DNA of 64,000 nucleotides from Phylloscopus collybita (lineage: Eukaryota; Chordata; Aves; Passeriformes; Phylloscopidae), in assembly GCA_027886175.1 (NCBI GenBank), contig JAJNNQ010000024.1:25337001-25401000 (forward strand), in the 5' to 3' direction. The translations under genes and the position numbers were made by a program. The notes below the pieces were generated by a model. The model did not search any database and was not told where the DNA came from. It saw only the letters and a program-made list of their open reading frames with translations. Shown here piece after piece: positions 34,787 through 48,240 of the stretch; positions within the stretch are counted from its first letter, which is position 1; the number at the start of each line of letters is the position of its first letter.

Positions 34787-36180
34787 TGCACACATTTAAA
34801 CATGGATATTGTTATTCCACAGACAGAAACTTGGTCTGAGTTTTCCTTCTCTGAACTGAATATCCTTTCCCTCCTTCCCTGGTGAAATCTGATCATTTGT
34901 ACTGTACCCGGGCTTCAAGACATGATAAACGATCCCAGTGCTAGGCAAGTTTCATCCAAAACCTGTCTCTTCATAGATTCACTCCACATATTCTTTCTGC
35001 TTTAAAGACTCATGTGATCATCGCTTTGATCCGTTCTCCCTCAGCTCTATTAGGGGCACCATCTCTTCAGGGCTTGCAGCTTATAAAAAGACCACCATAT
35101 TTTGATATGCCTTTGATGTTGTCTTCCAAAGTATCTTTGATTTTTAAGTTCTGTTCAACTCTTTCACCATTAACCTTGATTTCACTTAGGAATTAATAGA
35201 TCTATAGTTTTATTGGAAGGCTAATTTAGAAATTCGGTTTTCTCTGGCACTATTTTCCTCCTCTTAACTGGAAAGGTGGGTGAAACAGTACAAAGAAACT
35301 GACCAGTGCTTTTAAAAAACCAAAATAAACTATAGATAAGCTAATGCCTTCCTTGAGTTTTGAGTTGTGTTTTTTGAGCAAGTCTCTTACTGAATCATTA
35401 AGCTGCCAGCAAACGAAGTGGTTCTGCAGGATGGTAATGAGCCACACAGACCCTCCACACGGCCACTGGTGACTGAGAGCTGTTACTAATGGATGACTAC
35501 CCAGTAGAACTGGGGTCTCAGCCCTGTGCTTGAAGAGTGTTCCCTGCAAACAGGACACTTGCATTTCCCCTTTTTTTTGACACTCAGCAAAGATGCTGAA
35601 ACTGTAGAGGCCAAAGGAACCATGTAATTTTACGGAAACTAAGAAATGGAGCAACAAAACACATCCTCAAGAGGAGAAACTGGCACTATCTTTCAAGCCC
35701 CTTTAGCAGGTATTCTCAATTTTTAGCTTATGATATTTGAGATTTATTCCCCCTCCTCAGGCACCACTAACTGTGACTGAAGATTCATTTTTGCTGGCGC
35801 AAAGAGAGAGATGAAGGGTAAAACCAGGTCAGCCATATACCCGTGCACACTCCCCCCACCCCTGGATTTATTTATGCACCCTAACTACATTCAGGTGACA
35901 TTCAGACACATTTCAGGTTCTTGGAAAAAGAGCAGCTTCTGTAGATGGAGCTTTGTATCTCAGTGTGCCCTCCCTTCATTTAAAGCTATCCTGCTTTTCC
36001 CCCACGACAACGTCCATTTGCCATTTTTCTGAGGAACAACTTATTAGACTTTGCTTCCCATGAGGACAAACACAACAAAGGCCTCGCAGCAGCTGGCATG
36101 GGCAAACCCATCCTTTCCAGTAACTGCATAGGGCCATCACTGCAGCCTGCTGCCTTTGCTGAGGCACCAGCACACAGTCG
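34787..36180. other. unassigned non-coding DNA
   Basis: No gene recognised. A 135-codon minus frame (35250-35657) has no recognisable domain. GC content rises towards the CpG island at the right edge. Confidence 0.5.
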
Positions 36181-36570
36181 AAGGGTTCCTTCCCAAGAGC
36201 AGGCGTAACGCTGCCGCAGTGATCCCTCTGGGCTAACACTCTAACACCAAACCCTTGGGACACGCGGCGCTGCCGAGAAGACACTGCGACGAGAGAATCC
36301 AAACGCGGCTCATCAGATCCGTGCCCCCTCCGACGATCCCTCCTATCACTCAGCGCACTTGCTATCTCAAACATCTCTGGCACAGAAGCGCCGGCTGGGC
36401 GCTCCGTGACCCGCTGGCAGCACTTCTCACCCTCCACCGCTGAAGTGCACAGTCTCACGTTGTAGCAAGAGAGTCCCCGCCCGGGCTCTCCGCGTAGCCC
36501 CGTGGCCCGGCACTGTTCCGACTGTATCGCGCCTTTCCCGGAATCTTAGCCCCGCTGGAAAGCGTTCAGC
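36181..36570 (-). promoter_or_regulatory. CpG island, candidate promoter
   Basis: By hand I count about 34 CpG in 390 bases at roughly 60% G+C, so observed/expected is close to 1, whereas the surrounding DNA is CpG-poor. A GC box (GGGCGGGG on minus) lies at about 36475-36482. On the minus strand a good 5' splice donor, GGAGG/GTGAGAAG, has its exon/intron boundary at 36431/36430, which would suit a short non-coding first exon read leftwards. The strand is therefore a guess. A 160-codon minus frame (35976-36458) overlaps the island but reads through the donor and shows no family signature; I attribute it to composition. In vertebrates such islands usually mark promoters. Confidence 0.6.
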
Positions 36571-37000
36571 ATTGAGAGGACCCATCTTTATGCTGATAAC
36601 ACTAAAATATAAAATAATGCCAACAGCTGGTGCTACAAATGGCTTTTAAAAACGATGTTCATTCACTAAAATTCCTCTTGCTACTTTTGACATGAAACAC
36701 GCAGTCTCTAATTATTCTGATCAAGACGGTGAAATACAAAAACAAACTTTAATTGTGTTTAACAGATATTTAATCAGGACTCACTGAACTACAGATTAAA
36801 GCTGAAATTCATAAACCATAATTACCCAATTGTCGCAAGCTTTTTGGTCCACATTCTGCTTCCGTCTGGGCGTCTGGCACTTTGCCCCGAATTTCTTTTA
36901 GTGTCTTCTCAGTTTCATTGCTGTTCATGTTTTCCAGCAGAGATTTAGCACAGATTATAAAATATCTGTTCTTGGCAACTTTATTAGTTGTTTTTTCTTA
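36571..37000. other. AT-rich block beside the CpG island, candidate conserved non-coding element
   Basis: The composition switches sharply from CpG-rich to AT-rich. The block is dense in TAAT/ATTA, CTTTAATTGTG, TTTAATCAGGA and CAGCTGG (E-box) words and has no long open frame. This is the texture of developmental enhancers, and its place next to the only CpG island favours a promoter-proximal element. Conservation cannot be judged from one genome. Confidence 0.3.
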
Positions 37001-40000
37001 AAAAGATTATATCCCACCTATCCCCATTCTGGGGCTGAATGAACAGGCATATACCACGGGTTTATTTCTCGTCATGAGCTGTCCTTATCAACTGCCAGGG
37101 TAATTACCTGTCCTGCTCTGGTCCTGATTCCCCAACCAGGGACCTGCCCCCAGAGCATCATCCAGATATTGCTCTGAGTGTGCCAGGCAACATAACTACC
37201 ATGAACTGCTCCTTCTTTTCTCCACAGAGACAACTGGGTGCAATACTGCTTCCTGTTTTGGTAGGGGCTTTTGTTAATGTGCTTGATGCTCTTTATTTAG
37301 ATTTAAGAAGACATGATAAAAGAAACACACTTCCCATGGGAAGCAGGGGGTGGTAAGGTACGCATTAGCCACCAGTTCCTCAGGGATATAACTGCACAGG
37401 TTCAGACTGCCTCCCAAGCAAGTGACAGATTGTCCTTTAGCACAGGGAGGATGACTGTGCCAGAAAAGCCTGGCTGCTGACTGAAGTTTTCTGGGGACCT
37501 CCACTCACTGTGTGCAGGTTATGTCAGTACTCCAAAGGCAAGGATTCCCTCCCCAGGAAGCATTCTCAGGACCTTGCAAGGGAAATATGTGGCCTTTCAG
37601 ACACAGGAAAAACAGCTGAACAAAACTGTGGGTCAAGGTGGTGAAAACAAAGATACCTTCACCTTATCAGAACAGGGAAGGAGGTTCCACACACCCAGCC
37701 TGCTCTGTTGTGGGGAAACACAGAACTCCTGTCAGCCTTAATGCCTCAGAAATTTGTGCCATGAGACAGAATGGAGGGAGATATGGAAAAGATGACAATG
37801 TGGAAGATGGGATCTCTGCTCTCTGTTAAGATACAAAAAAAGAGTGAGCTTGATTAAAACCAGGATGGTCTTCTATGTGTACTTGCTATTGCTTTTTTTT
37901 CCCTAATCTCTTAATAGGAATGCTCTTGGAGAATTCCTAGTCCGGGTGAAGATATATGGAACCACACACTGAAGTTCTGGAAGAGGTATTTGTCCTTCAT
38001 GGCCATTCATAAAGTTCAAAAAATTTCCTGACAAGTATGAGAACATGGGCTAAACCTTTACCTATATCTTTGGACCTGTTCTTAGCTAATGTGCAAAATA
38101 TACATGTCCTTTTTTCTTTTTCTCTTTAGCATCTTCCAGACATTTTTCATCATCAAAAATAGTATTTCATAATTTTATTTCTATCATGGTTATTATGCCC
38201 TATCTTCACTTTCACTTCTTTTGAGGAGCCAGGCAGTGAACCAGTCACATACCTTTTTCATCAGCTCCTTCAGAGCAAGGCCTAAACAAGAAGCAGCATA
38301 CCACCTTAGTAGTCACTGCTGCATGTATATCAAACTGCTTTTTTTGTTTGTTTGCTTCTGCAAGCCCCTCTACACTTTCATGACTTGACAGTCTCTGCAA
38401 GAATCCATATCTCACATTTCACAGCAGTCAGATACCAGCATGTGAACACAGAGAGACAGGGAGAAACATGCTATTTCTTTTGTTTCTTTTCCTACAGAAG
38501 AGAGATTTGATTCTTTCTGTCAGCCCCTCAGTCTGAAGTCCAGTCACAGTTCAGTCTTTCCAGCCTATACAGAAGCCTGACAAGAACACAGGATGGCTGA
38601 TGACTTGCCATACATTGCAAGCCTGATTTTTCACAGGCAAATTGTTTTCCAGTTTGGCACAGCTGTTTGTCCAAGGGTTTCAAGCTCTGTATTTACACAG
38701 TGATAAAGAAATTGCTATCCAGTGTTAGTGTCATTCTTCATTCAGACTGTTCCTCTGAAAACAGCCTACAGCCTTTGAGATGCAAAATGTATCGTTTTAA
38801 TGTAGTCAAGGTCCCTGCCTGCAACATTGCTAAATCTATTTAGCAGATTCTTCCTGCTATAATCTGTCCCCAGACCTGAAGAAGCTCAGTGATTTTAAGT
38901 GTTTTAAGCTAATGATAATGGTTAGTGCTGAGAACAGATGTACCTGGCTGTGGCGTGATCTATTCCATTAGACTGTTAGGAGCTGTGTATTCATATTGAC
39001 TTCACATTTTATGTCTATTTTCAAGGTGTGATGGCTGCATGGGGTGCAGCCTGGTTTTTCTGCCCTCACATATGATATATAGTCTGTCTGTGCTTTTGAT
39101 ACATGGTGACTGCATGGAGAGATGAAGAACATGTGCCTGTTTGTTCTGATGCCTTTCCAAGATTTTGTATGTCTATTCTTGCTGTCCACTGGCACGATTA
39201 TGGGAAGCAATAATGTATACCTGTATTCACGCTAGACCACAACCCAGGAAACAGTTGCACAGATTAGATGTGCATGCAGAGAGTTTGATGGCTGTGCTAT
39301 GTATTACAGAAGTTTACTTTCCCTGGTGTGCAGGCTGCAGGCATTGTGCATGACTGAATTCCCTCTAACTGGTAGTTGCACTGGTAACATGCCAAGTAGA
39401 AGCTGTTTTACTATTCTTCTCTATCCATAACCCATCAGACTGTAAAACTCCTCAGTTGTGTCAATAAATGGTGCTTTACTTCCCTTCAGCACCATGAAGT
39501 GAAATTTCCACTGAGAATGATTTTCCTGATCATATTGGAGGCTTGGTCTTGCCATTCACAAACATCTGCTATTGCCACCCTCTGGGGACAATGCGCTATT
39601 TTGGGCTGTGATGTAGAGGAGCTTTTGTACCTTAAGACCTCACCACAGTCTTCCAACAAATAAGCAAACCCTTCTTACTTATGTGGACACTGTTCTTCTG
39701 CTAGTGGGGGTTACAGTTCAGCTCTTGCAGAATAAATGCAAACCTTAACTGTTCCACATTATCACTGTGCAACAGGATATATGTCTACTGAAAATGAATG
39801 CAGCCTCCTTGAACAAATCCCATGCCACCTCTTCCCTGTGAGAATCCAGAAAGCAGACATAAATGGAAATCCATGTGGGGCCCTGGAAGAGGCACCATCC
39901 CCACAGTGACTAAATGAATGGAACTTTTAAAGGAAGATCCAACAAGTTTAAAATCCAAAACCATTTAAACAACCATAATCATGGACAGATTGAGAGATAT

Positions 40001-41390
40001 GCAAACACATGACAAGACACAAGATCAGAAGAAACATTTAAATTACTACCCTGATCTGGAAAGATTAACTGAAGGTGCCAAGGTACAGCTCTGGACCAGC
40101 ACACCAGCAATTCAAGTTCTGAATAATACTTTCTTGAGCAGTTCTTGTGCTACAGTGCAGTGATGTGCTGCTGTGCTAGAAACAAGAGGGTAAAAGGTTA
40201 AATCCAGAAGCCTAATTTTCTCTGATAGTTTGGCCAACTTGACTAAGGCAGAGCCCAACTAAATAACAGGGACTAAAGGCTTAATTCTATAGCTTCATGT
40301 CTCTCAATCAAAGAATGACAGCAGTATCAAAAATTTAATTTTCATTTCAGTACAAGGAACAGTTACTCATATGTAACTGATACACATTCTCTCCAATCCC
40401 TAAACCCTGTTCTGGGCTCTTCATCTCTTCAGAAATAGGAATGAAATCTTATGAAAATATTACAGGCTAAATACCTAGGACATTGCTTCATAAAGCAGGT
40501 AATTTTACTATGGAAAGAAAGAATATAATCTAATTCTGACCTCTGATGTTCTGCCTATACATTAATTTCTCTTTTTTTTTATCTTGTTACCCCATTTCCC
40601 TCCTAAGCCCATGTACCTCAGAAGTCAATTTGCCCTGCCTAAGGCATGTTCTATCAGAACATGTTCTATAAACACCTTCCCTTTTCCCAAGCCCCTCTTT
40701 CCCCTGACAGGACTTTATACAGATGTATAGGGGAAAAAAGGCCTAGCATCTGACATTTAATAAGAATTTCAAAGAGAATACACAAAAAGTGCATTAAGAT
40801 TTTCTCTCCGGTACTCCAAAGGAGGTGGATGCTGTTAGCCCACTGCTAGGGGATTGGTCTGTATCTGAAACTGGGGTCTTTGTTTCTGCAGCCGGTACAG
40901 ACATTCACTTACATTTTACATTCCAGCTAATAAGGTTCGTATTTTTGGTCTGGGAAGAAAACATCTTTGCTGGAATTGGGTATTCCTCAAGAAAAAAAAA
41001 CCCAAAACATCTTAAGTGGCAGTAATCTGGGATCCTACACACTGGGACATGACACTGTACCAGCTATGCTTGGCTCACATTTTTAAGGCATGTTTCTCAG
41101 CTATGATGTCGAGGAATTTCTATGGCTTAGGTGTTAAGTGCAAACTGCTGTTGATAGAATTTAAACTGAAGTTCATGATGCCAAATACCATATGAGAGGC
41201 TCTAAAAATGCTTCCTTACCTTACGTCACTCTAGTGATTCTGCTCATCTTCCATTTGTTGCTGATATGCACAGGTTACCTGGGTCAATTAGACAGTGGGT
41301 CTTTGCAAGAGGCAGCCAACAGCAGATTTTAAACTTCAAGCAATAATAGTGACTAGAAGCATCACCTGGAAACCGCAAAATTCATGACCA
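37001..41390. other. unassigned non-coding DNA
   Basis: Over 4 kb with no recognised gene, RNA or mobile element; open frames are at most 80 codons. Splice-type pyrimidine tracts occur but no exon could be built on them. Confidence 0.6.
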
Positions 41391-42138
41391 TCACCTCTCA
41401 GGCAAAGAGAATAGCCCTGCAGGACCACCCCAGGCAAGGGGTGGCACGGGGGTATTTTGGGTAGGCCAGCAGCTAAAAGGACATACGGGGATGGTGGGAG
41501 AGGAGCAAGGAGTTGGGAGGTGCTGCTGAATGACAAAAGGCCTCAAGGCAAAATCAAAAGACACAAAGAGACACCCTGCTACACCTCCCAGCACAGAGCC
41601 CCTGCAAGGCAGTGATTTCACCAGCGCACACAGGCAAAGGACTGAATTTCTTCTCCTCCCAAAAACCACAGCCCACAGAGGAAGAGTGAGGAGCACGAGG
41701 TGCAACAAGGACAAAAGAAGAGCTAGACACTGTTTTCTACCCCAAAGTCTAACATGAGAGAGAAAATACTCAGCTTCCTTAGCCATCATTAGACACGAGT
41801 TCTGGCCAGCAGGCAGTGAGACCAGAGCTCCTCGCACACTGACGGGGCAAGTGGCAAAGCTGGCTCTGCAGCCAGCTGAGCCAGCACCTGGTCACAAACA
41901 ACAAACACGGGCTGTGTGGCAGGCAAGGTGGGCCATGGCTTGCAAGAAACCTGAACATCTGCCTTTTCCCACTTCGGGAAGCAGTTGTGTCAATTACCAC
42001 TGGTGGCAACTCGTGGCCCAGAACTAAACCAAACCTGACAGGACAGGGAAGGGACCGGGGGAGGATGGTGCCCCACCCGCCGTGTAGGACAGATGTAGGA
42101 TCCTCCGTGTAGGAGGATGATGCTGTTCTGTTAAGCAA
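41391..42138. other. GC-richer patch with hairpins and minus-strand frames
   Basis: Two overlapping minus-strand frames (148 codons at 41391-41837; 119 codons at 41779-42138) occur in moderately GC-rich sequence, with no recognisable domain in either. Local symmetry includes AGCTGGCT/AGCCAGCT at 41858-41877, and ATCCTCC/GGAGGAT (42100-42118, 5-base loop). The latter overlaps a repeated CCGTGTAGGA word (42080-42089 and 42105-42114). No gene is called. Confidence 0.4.
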
Positions 42139-45100
42139 ACAGGAATTGTTTACGTAACCAAAAAGGAAAAACGTGAAAATGTCAAGAGCCTATTTTGACA
42201 TGAGGGAGAAAGGAAAGCATTCATTAATTTCTAATAACAGTCTTTATTCTTGTAACAAACTTTATAAACTGACCAGAGTTCACTTGTAATCTGTTTGTCA
42301 ACCCAACACTCTGAAGAAACTTCTTATAAGGGAGGAGAAAATCTCAAATTATTAAAAATAACTCTAGGCTGTGCTTTTAGGTTTGGTTTGGATCCAGTAG
42401 CCGCAAGAGAAACCTTTCAACAGAAGGCACCAAGGAATTCTCATGGAATAGCTACAGGATCAGGACACACATTTCCAGTAAAAGCTGGCCTTTCTTTCCC
42501 CTCCTCCCAATCTCCTTATTCCCAAAAGATACCAAGAAAACAGAAGATTGTTGGGATTTCTATAAGAAGATTTGGCAGGTTTTTCATATTTGTTTAGACT
42601 GTAAGATATAATTTGAATTTGGGTCTTGCCTCTCTCTCTCTCTCTGAGAAGAAGAATGAGTTATTTGTTCTCCGAATAAGTATTTGTTATTAGTGGATCA
42701 GACATGGATAAGGTATATTATTACAACCACGTTTGTTAGGTATGATTTACATTGTTTGCTGCATATCATCTTAGGCTGTCTTTAATTTTGTTATACTTTA
42801 GGGGGTTTTTGTTTGGGTTTATGCATTTAGTCACAGTTGGTTGTGTTTTGAACTTTGAAAAAAATTAATACAAAGGAAATTAAAAAAAGAAAAAGAAAAT
42901 ATTTTCAAAATGATGTGGAAATCAAATCTATCCCTGAGTAATTTGATTTGTAGGAAATGGAGAGCAAAGCATTACAAAGCATTACAAACAGAATGCCTTG
43001 AAGTGCATCATAATTACTTACATGTGCAAATACATTGTCTAGGTTTAGGAATTCAGCTAATAATAGTCATAATAATTCTATGCCCTTACACCAGGTCTTT
43101 CATCCAAGCTTCTCCAGGTTTGTGTAAGCAATCATTAACTAATGCCTAGGTATCTGTAAATACTCTGCTGCCCTTATGGATGGAGAAAAAGGGGCAAAAG
43201 CTCTCCAGGGCCAAGGACAAACTATGCGTTGCAGATGACTGTCCTCTAACTGCAGGTGGATCAGATGTGCAGGAGTTTGTAGCTGTCTGACATTACTACA
43301 ACTTTGTGGCTCTCAAAGAATGAAGGAGTGTAACAAATGTACATCTTATACTCCTCTGTTCCACCAGGTTTAAAGGTTGAAAATTGACATAAATCAGATC
43401 CATGCCCCATCCTTGGTGGAACACTGCTATATACAAAAAACATACGAATGTTTTGTATCAAAGCACAAAGATTAACAAATTTGCCTCGTTTGGAACTGTT
43501 TACCAGTGCAAATAGTTTTCATCTGAGGCTCCACAAATGGTTTTCAGACTAGGCATCCTTTGTGGAAATCTGGGTTGAATGTGGAAGGAATCTGGAAAAG
43601 GGCAGCCTATAAAGTTCAGTTGTTATACAAAGTCCCAAACACCAATTTCATGCTTGTAGACTATTCTCACATTGATCTCTTTAAGTTTTAAGAGATCTGA
43701 AACTCTTAACAAAAATCTGAGCATACCATATTACCCAAAAGCTTTTCCACAATTCCAGGCTGTAAAGAAAGGCTGGATTTTACACTCTTCTGCTGTTTAA
43801 TTCCATACCACTTCCTACATGCACACCTACATTGCTCTCTCTCACAACTCATAAGAGGAACCCACGGTTTCTGCAGCCCAGGCCCTTAACAATCCATCCT
43901 TATTTTACAAGAATATATGTTTCCATGCTTCTCTAGATGACCAAAATCCAAGACCGCCAAATATTTCTGCTGCTTTATTTAGCCAGGCAATAATTCTAAT
44001 GCCTTGAACTAGTACCTGCTGAAATAGCAGTAAGTTACTGACCCACACAGACACTCAATTGCCTGTTTGAGGGGTTTGACATTCACACATCCCATTTTCT
44101 CTTGGTCTACATTTCAGTGCTCCCTGTAGCTGCAACAAGAAAGTGTGTCTCCATACATTTTTATTACCTGTTATGCTTTACACTAATAAAAACACTGGAT
44201 ATTATTTATTTGTCTGGCTGACTGACAAAGCCAGGCATCAAAGCATCATTCCAGTGTCACATACTTCAACGCTCTAATCTTTCAGAACTTGTAAAGCAAT
44301 CTCTTACGGCGCTTTGTGGGCTGTGAGATCACCCTGACAAACTGTGATAATGTTGGCAATCTCCAAATGGGTGTTCATTTGCAATCTTACTACAGAGGAA
44401 TTGCTATGTTTCCAAATTTGAGGGCTTGACATAATCTGTCTTCACAAAGCTATCAGGGTCTGTCATAAGGCTGTCTGTGACCCAGGGATTTTATGGGGTC
44501 AATATCTATCCCCAGTGAAACTTCATTGCAAGCAGTGGAATTGCCTAGAGTATGCCTTTCTCCATCTATTTGCTTTCTTTCTCCTTATTTAAAACACCCC
44601 TTCTTTGTATTATATTTTTTTCAAGTGCAAACAGCACCCACCAATAACATCTGAGCCAGGTAGGGGAGACTGCCCCTCCAAATGGTGGCCAGTTTCTTAC
44701 AGTTCATGCCAAACCCTCTGCCCCCCTCATCACACTGAGCGACTGAGAAACAATGCAAATGTCAGGTCAAGCTCCAGAGCTATTGCCATCATCTCTTCCT
44801 TTCCGTATGCTCCCAGCACTGGCAGTCTCTGGGCTGCAGTCCACAGGATATCCACAATTATGGCCCAGATTGAGGGAGGGGTAGAAAAACGATGGTACTC
44901 TGCCAATTATGTCAGAACCTAAACTTGATCCATTTTAAAATTGAAGCTGGGGACTGTGGGATAGCACTGTGTTTGCTATAATTTGTGTAACGAAAAGGAA
45001 ATAATTAAGCAGCTCAAAAAAAAAAATTGAAAAAAGGCAGAGTTAGTGCAGACCTATAATAAATGTTTTATTTTTGCCTCTGAACCTCATCTTTAAGTAA

Positions 45101-48100
45101 ATACAACGTTATCTGGACACAGAAAGAAGATTTTTAAAATGCCGCAAGACTGTTAAGCACCTCAAGGAAAAGCGAGACAGGGATTGTCAGGCTTTGCTAT
45201 ATTCATGAGGGCCACACAACTGCTAGTGAAGTAATTCTGTTTTGAAATTACTTAGGATTCCTTTAGAAAAGCCGGGAACGCAGGATGGAAATAGAAAACT
45301 AAAAAAACTGCATCCAGTGTTTCAAAATACACTCCCTGCACAACACCCTTTCCCTGCTATCATCCCCTGAGGCAAATTTCCCAGGCAGTTCCTCACACTT
45401 ACCGAAAGATGATCCCCAAATCCTGCTCAGGGTGGGGGTGAGCAGCTGGAACCTGGCCATGGTGGGGTCAGAAAGCCCCTGTCAGGCAGAGACACTGGAG
45501 CACAAGCTGAGACTTACACCCTGGCTCGGATACTCTGCTGAATTTCTGCTGGGATGTTTTGCTATGTTTACTATGGTTTTACAAACGAAGTTCTCCTCCT
45601 TGGATTATTCCATCTAATCAAAACAGAAGTTGCTAAAATTGCATCAGACTTTGTTTTGTCCCCGTTTAAGCTATTTTCTGCGTATCATTCTCTTTGAAAA
45701 GGAAAGTCAGTGTCACTATCCAACCTCAGGAAGAAGGACCTAGCTGCAAAGCTACTGGAAAATTTTGGAATCCAAATAAATTCCAAACTTGTATTTTGGC
45801 CTGAATTTATAGCAAACTTCTGCTCTCAAAACGCCTACTGCTTTTACCAGGAGCAGCAATTATCCCTCTTAATCTTTCAGAAAAGAATGCACAGCCCTGG
45901 AGGCCCAAGGTAAATGTTTTAATGTGTGTACTATCTTTGCTGAAGTCAGTAGGGTTGCATAGATATTAAAAGAAGGCTGCACGAAAAGATAGTACAGGGA
46001 TCCACGGGCTTCAAAAGGTTAAGCAGCTTCACCAATACAAACACTGCAGTTGGGCCAGTCCTGAAGAGAGCAATTCAACTGGTATGTGCTTTTCCTTCCT
46101 AAAAATTCTTTCTCGAGGGTGAATATTTTTGTTTTACAGTGAGTGGAAAAAACTGTTGACTTGCATACTAGTTATTATTTAACTCTCTTGTACAAAAAAC
46201 TATTTTGAAAGACAAAAAATACAAAGCAGAGAGCCCTACCTCAGAAGATTTTTGCTACCCAAAGCTGAATTACGGCAATGTTTCTCCTTTTTCATTTCCA
46301 TGTTTTTACTACTTTCAACACTGACAACGAAATTTTCCGAAAAATAAAGAAAACAGACTGTCACTGGTTGATTAGTATTTAAAGTTGGAAAGAACACAGA
46401 AACATATTAAATTTACCCTAAACAAGGGGGCTTATACCATGACAGCAACTTCTAATGTAATTCATTTGTCTTATAAATTACTTCCCTGGGGATATCCCTG
46501 AAAATTAATTAGGTTAGAGAGGGAAGGAAAACAAATTGAAAACTTCTCAAAACTGCAGGAAACAATGAGTTTTAAACACAGCAGTGTCAAAAATCTCACT
46601 ATAAAGTTCTTCCCTCCTCTTTCCCTACTACTCTTTCCAGGAGACCAAGATCCTCAGACTGAGAATCATTTTGGCACACCAAGGTCAAGGAAACCATATA
46701 CATTCAAATACAGAACATTTCTGAAACTGAAGATTTTGCAAGCAGTTCTGCCTTTCCAAACTGCAGTCTCCCTGGGAGAATTCTGAAATATAATTTAGTA
46801 AAGACATTCATTGTGCTAATGTGGCTTTAAACACAAAGCTACAGTCACAAGATGTGGACATGATGCATTCATCACACAACAGAGAAAAGCAAAGGGGAGG
46901 CAGAAAAAAAACAATAAGAATTTTGTACAAATTTTAATACTGGCCAAACTCATCCTCAAATCAAAACTCTGAATGTTTGCTTGTTCATTAGTTTCTCTAG
47001 AGTTTAGGCAAAAAGGAATTTGGCCATGTACTTTTCCTGTAGTGCCCTGTCTTCATTTTGTGCAAGAAACAGCACTTAGGTTTTGTCACTCTTCTCAACG
47101 CAGTTCACTGGACTGGAAGTGTTGGCGCACATATACAAAGTCCAAGACATTTTCTGATTCCATTTGTAACACAGATCAAATTTTATACTTCCTGATACCT
47201 GTGCCACCTTCCAGGACTAAGGGAAGAATAGAAAGACAACAAAATGCAGGGAAGTAACTGAGTTGATGATGCTTTACCATTGGCTCTTTAACAGATGTGC
47301 ACTAATGGATAACTCCACGGTACAGACTTCACCTGGACCATGTGAGGGCATGAGATGCCATTTCTGCCAGCCCTTATATGTGCTAACGCTGGCAGCAAGG
47401 AACAAAAGGCATCAGATAAGGCACAGAGCTCGCTGGTAGAAGTCAACACATCAAAACATATTTTTAAAACTGCATCAGAGAATTTATAATGGATCCGTGC
47501 TTTGCATTTTGAGGTGACAGAGTTCTCGATCTGGTAGAAAGTTCCCAAAGCTCAATTTACTACATTGTCAAAATATAGCCTGAGGGGACAATCTGACTTA
47601 CAGCATCTTTATGACTGGTGATGAAAGAACCTCGCTTGGCTTTTAGATCCCAAGTTTGGCTCAAGATAGTGCAGTAGAGAACAGAACATCTTCTATTTTA
47701 TGCTGGGTGTTCACAGTGTTCCTCTTCAGCACAGAATTAGGTTTTACTCTATAGAATTCTCACACAGCTCGCTGATGGGTTAGCATTCACACCTTCAGAT
47801 TTTGGGGATATACTTCACACCCTGCATTGTTACTGCTACTAAAGATACAGATTACACTGTCCTCATGTCATTGTAGCATCTGTAACGGAAATCTTTAGAA
47901 AATTCAGGGAAAAACTGCATCTTTTACAAGGCCACAGCATGTCTCATTCAGCCTTGGAGAGACTTCAGAGCACAGTAACCGCATTAATTGGACATTATAT
48001 GGACAGCCAAGTAAAGCTCAGTTACTGTGCAGATTTTACTGCTCTTTGTCATGTTGCTTCAAAACACATTTCATGTTTTAACCAGTCATATATACATATG

Positions 48101-48191
48101 AAAGCATTTCGCAACACTGGACAATGCTACAGATCCACAGGAAATAATTGTTTCACAAACATGAAGCAATCTGCACAAATATAAATAGCGT
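42139..48191. other. unassigned non-coding DNA
   Basis: About 6 kb without a recognised gene. Contains a short (CT)n at 42630-42646 and a 10-bp tandem duplication AAAGCATTAC at 42966-42985. AT-rich blocks at about 44930-45260 and 47920-48180 look like conserved non-coding DNA, by impression only. Frames are at most 105 codons. Confidence 0.55.
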
Positions 48192-48240
48192 GGCCCAAAT
48201 CTGTTCTAAATTATGCTTGTGCAAACCCATGGAAGTCAGC
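48192..48240 (+). repeat. old dispersed repeat, copy C
   Basis: Begins GGCCCAAATCTGTTCTAAA, then TTGTGCAAAC and CCATGGAAGTCAGC. It aligns with the copies at 5983 and 27617 over the opening words and a shared GTGCAA-type word. More diverged than the other two. The family is unassigned. Confidence 0.4.

Noticed and set aside
35976..36458. 160-codon minus-strand frame across the CpG island
   Set aside because: Explained by island composition; reads through a better splice donor at 36431/36430.
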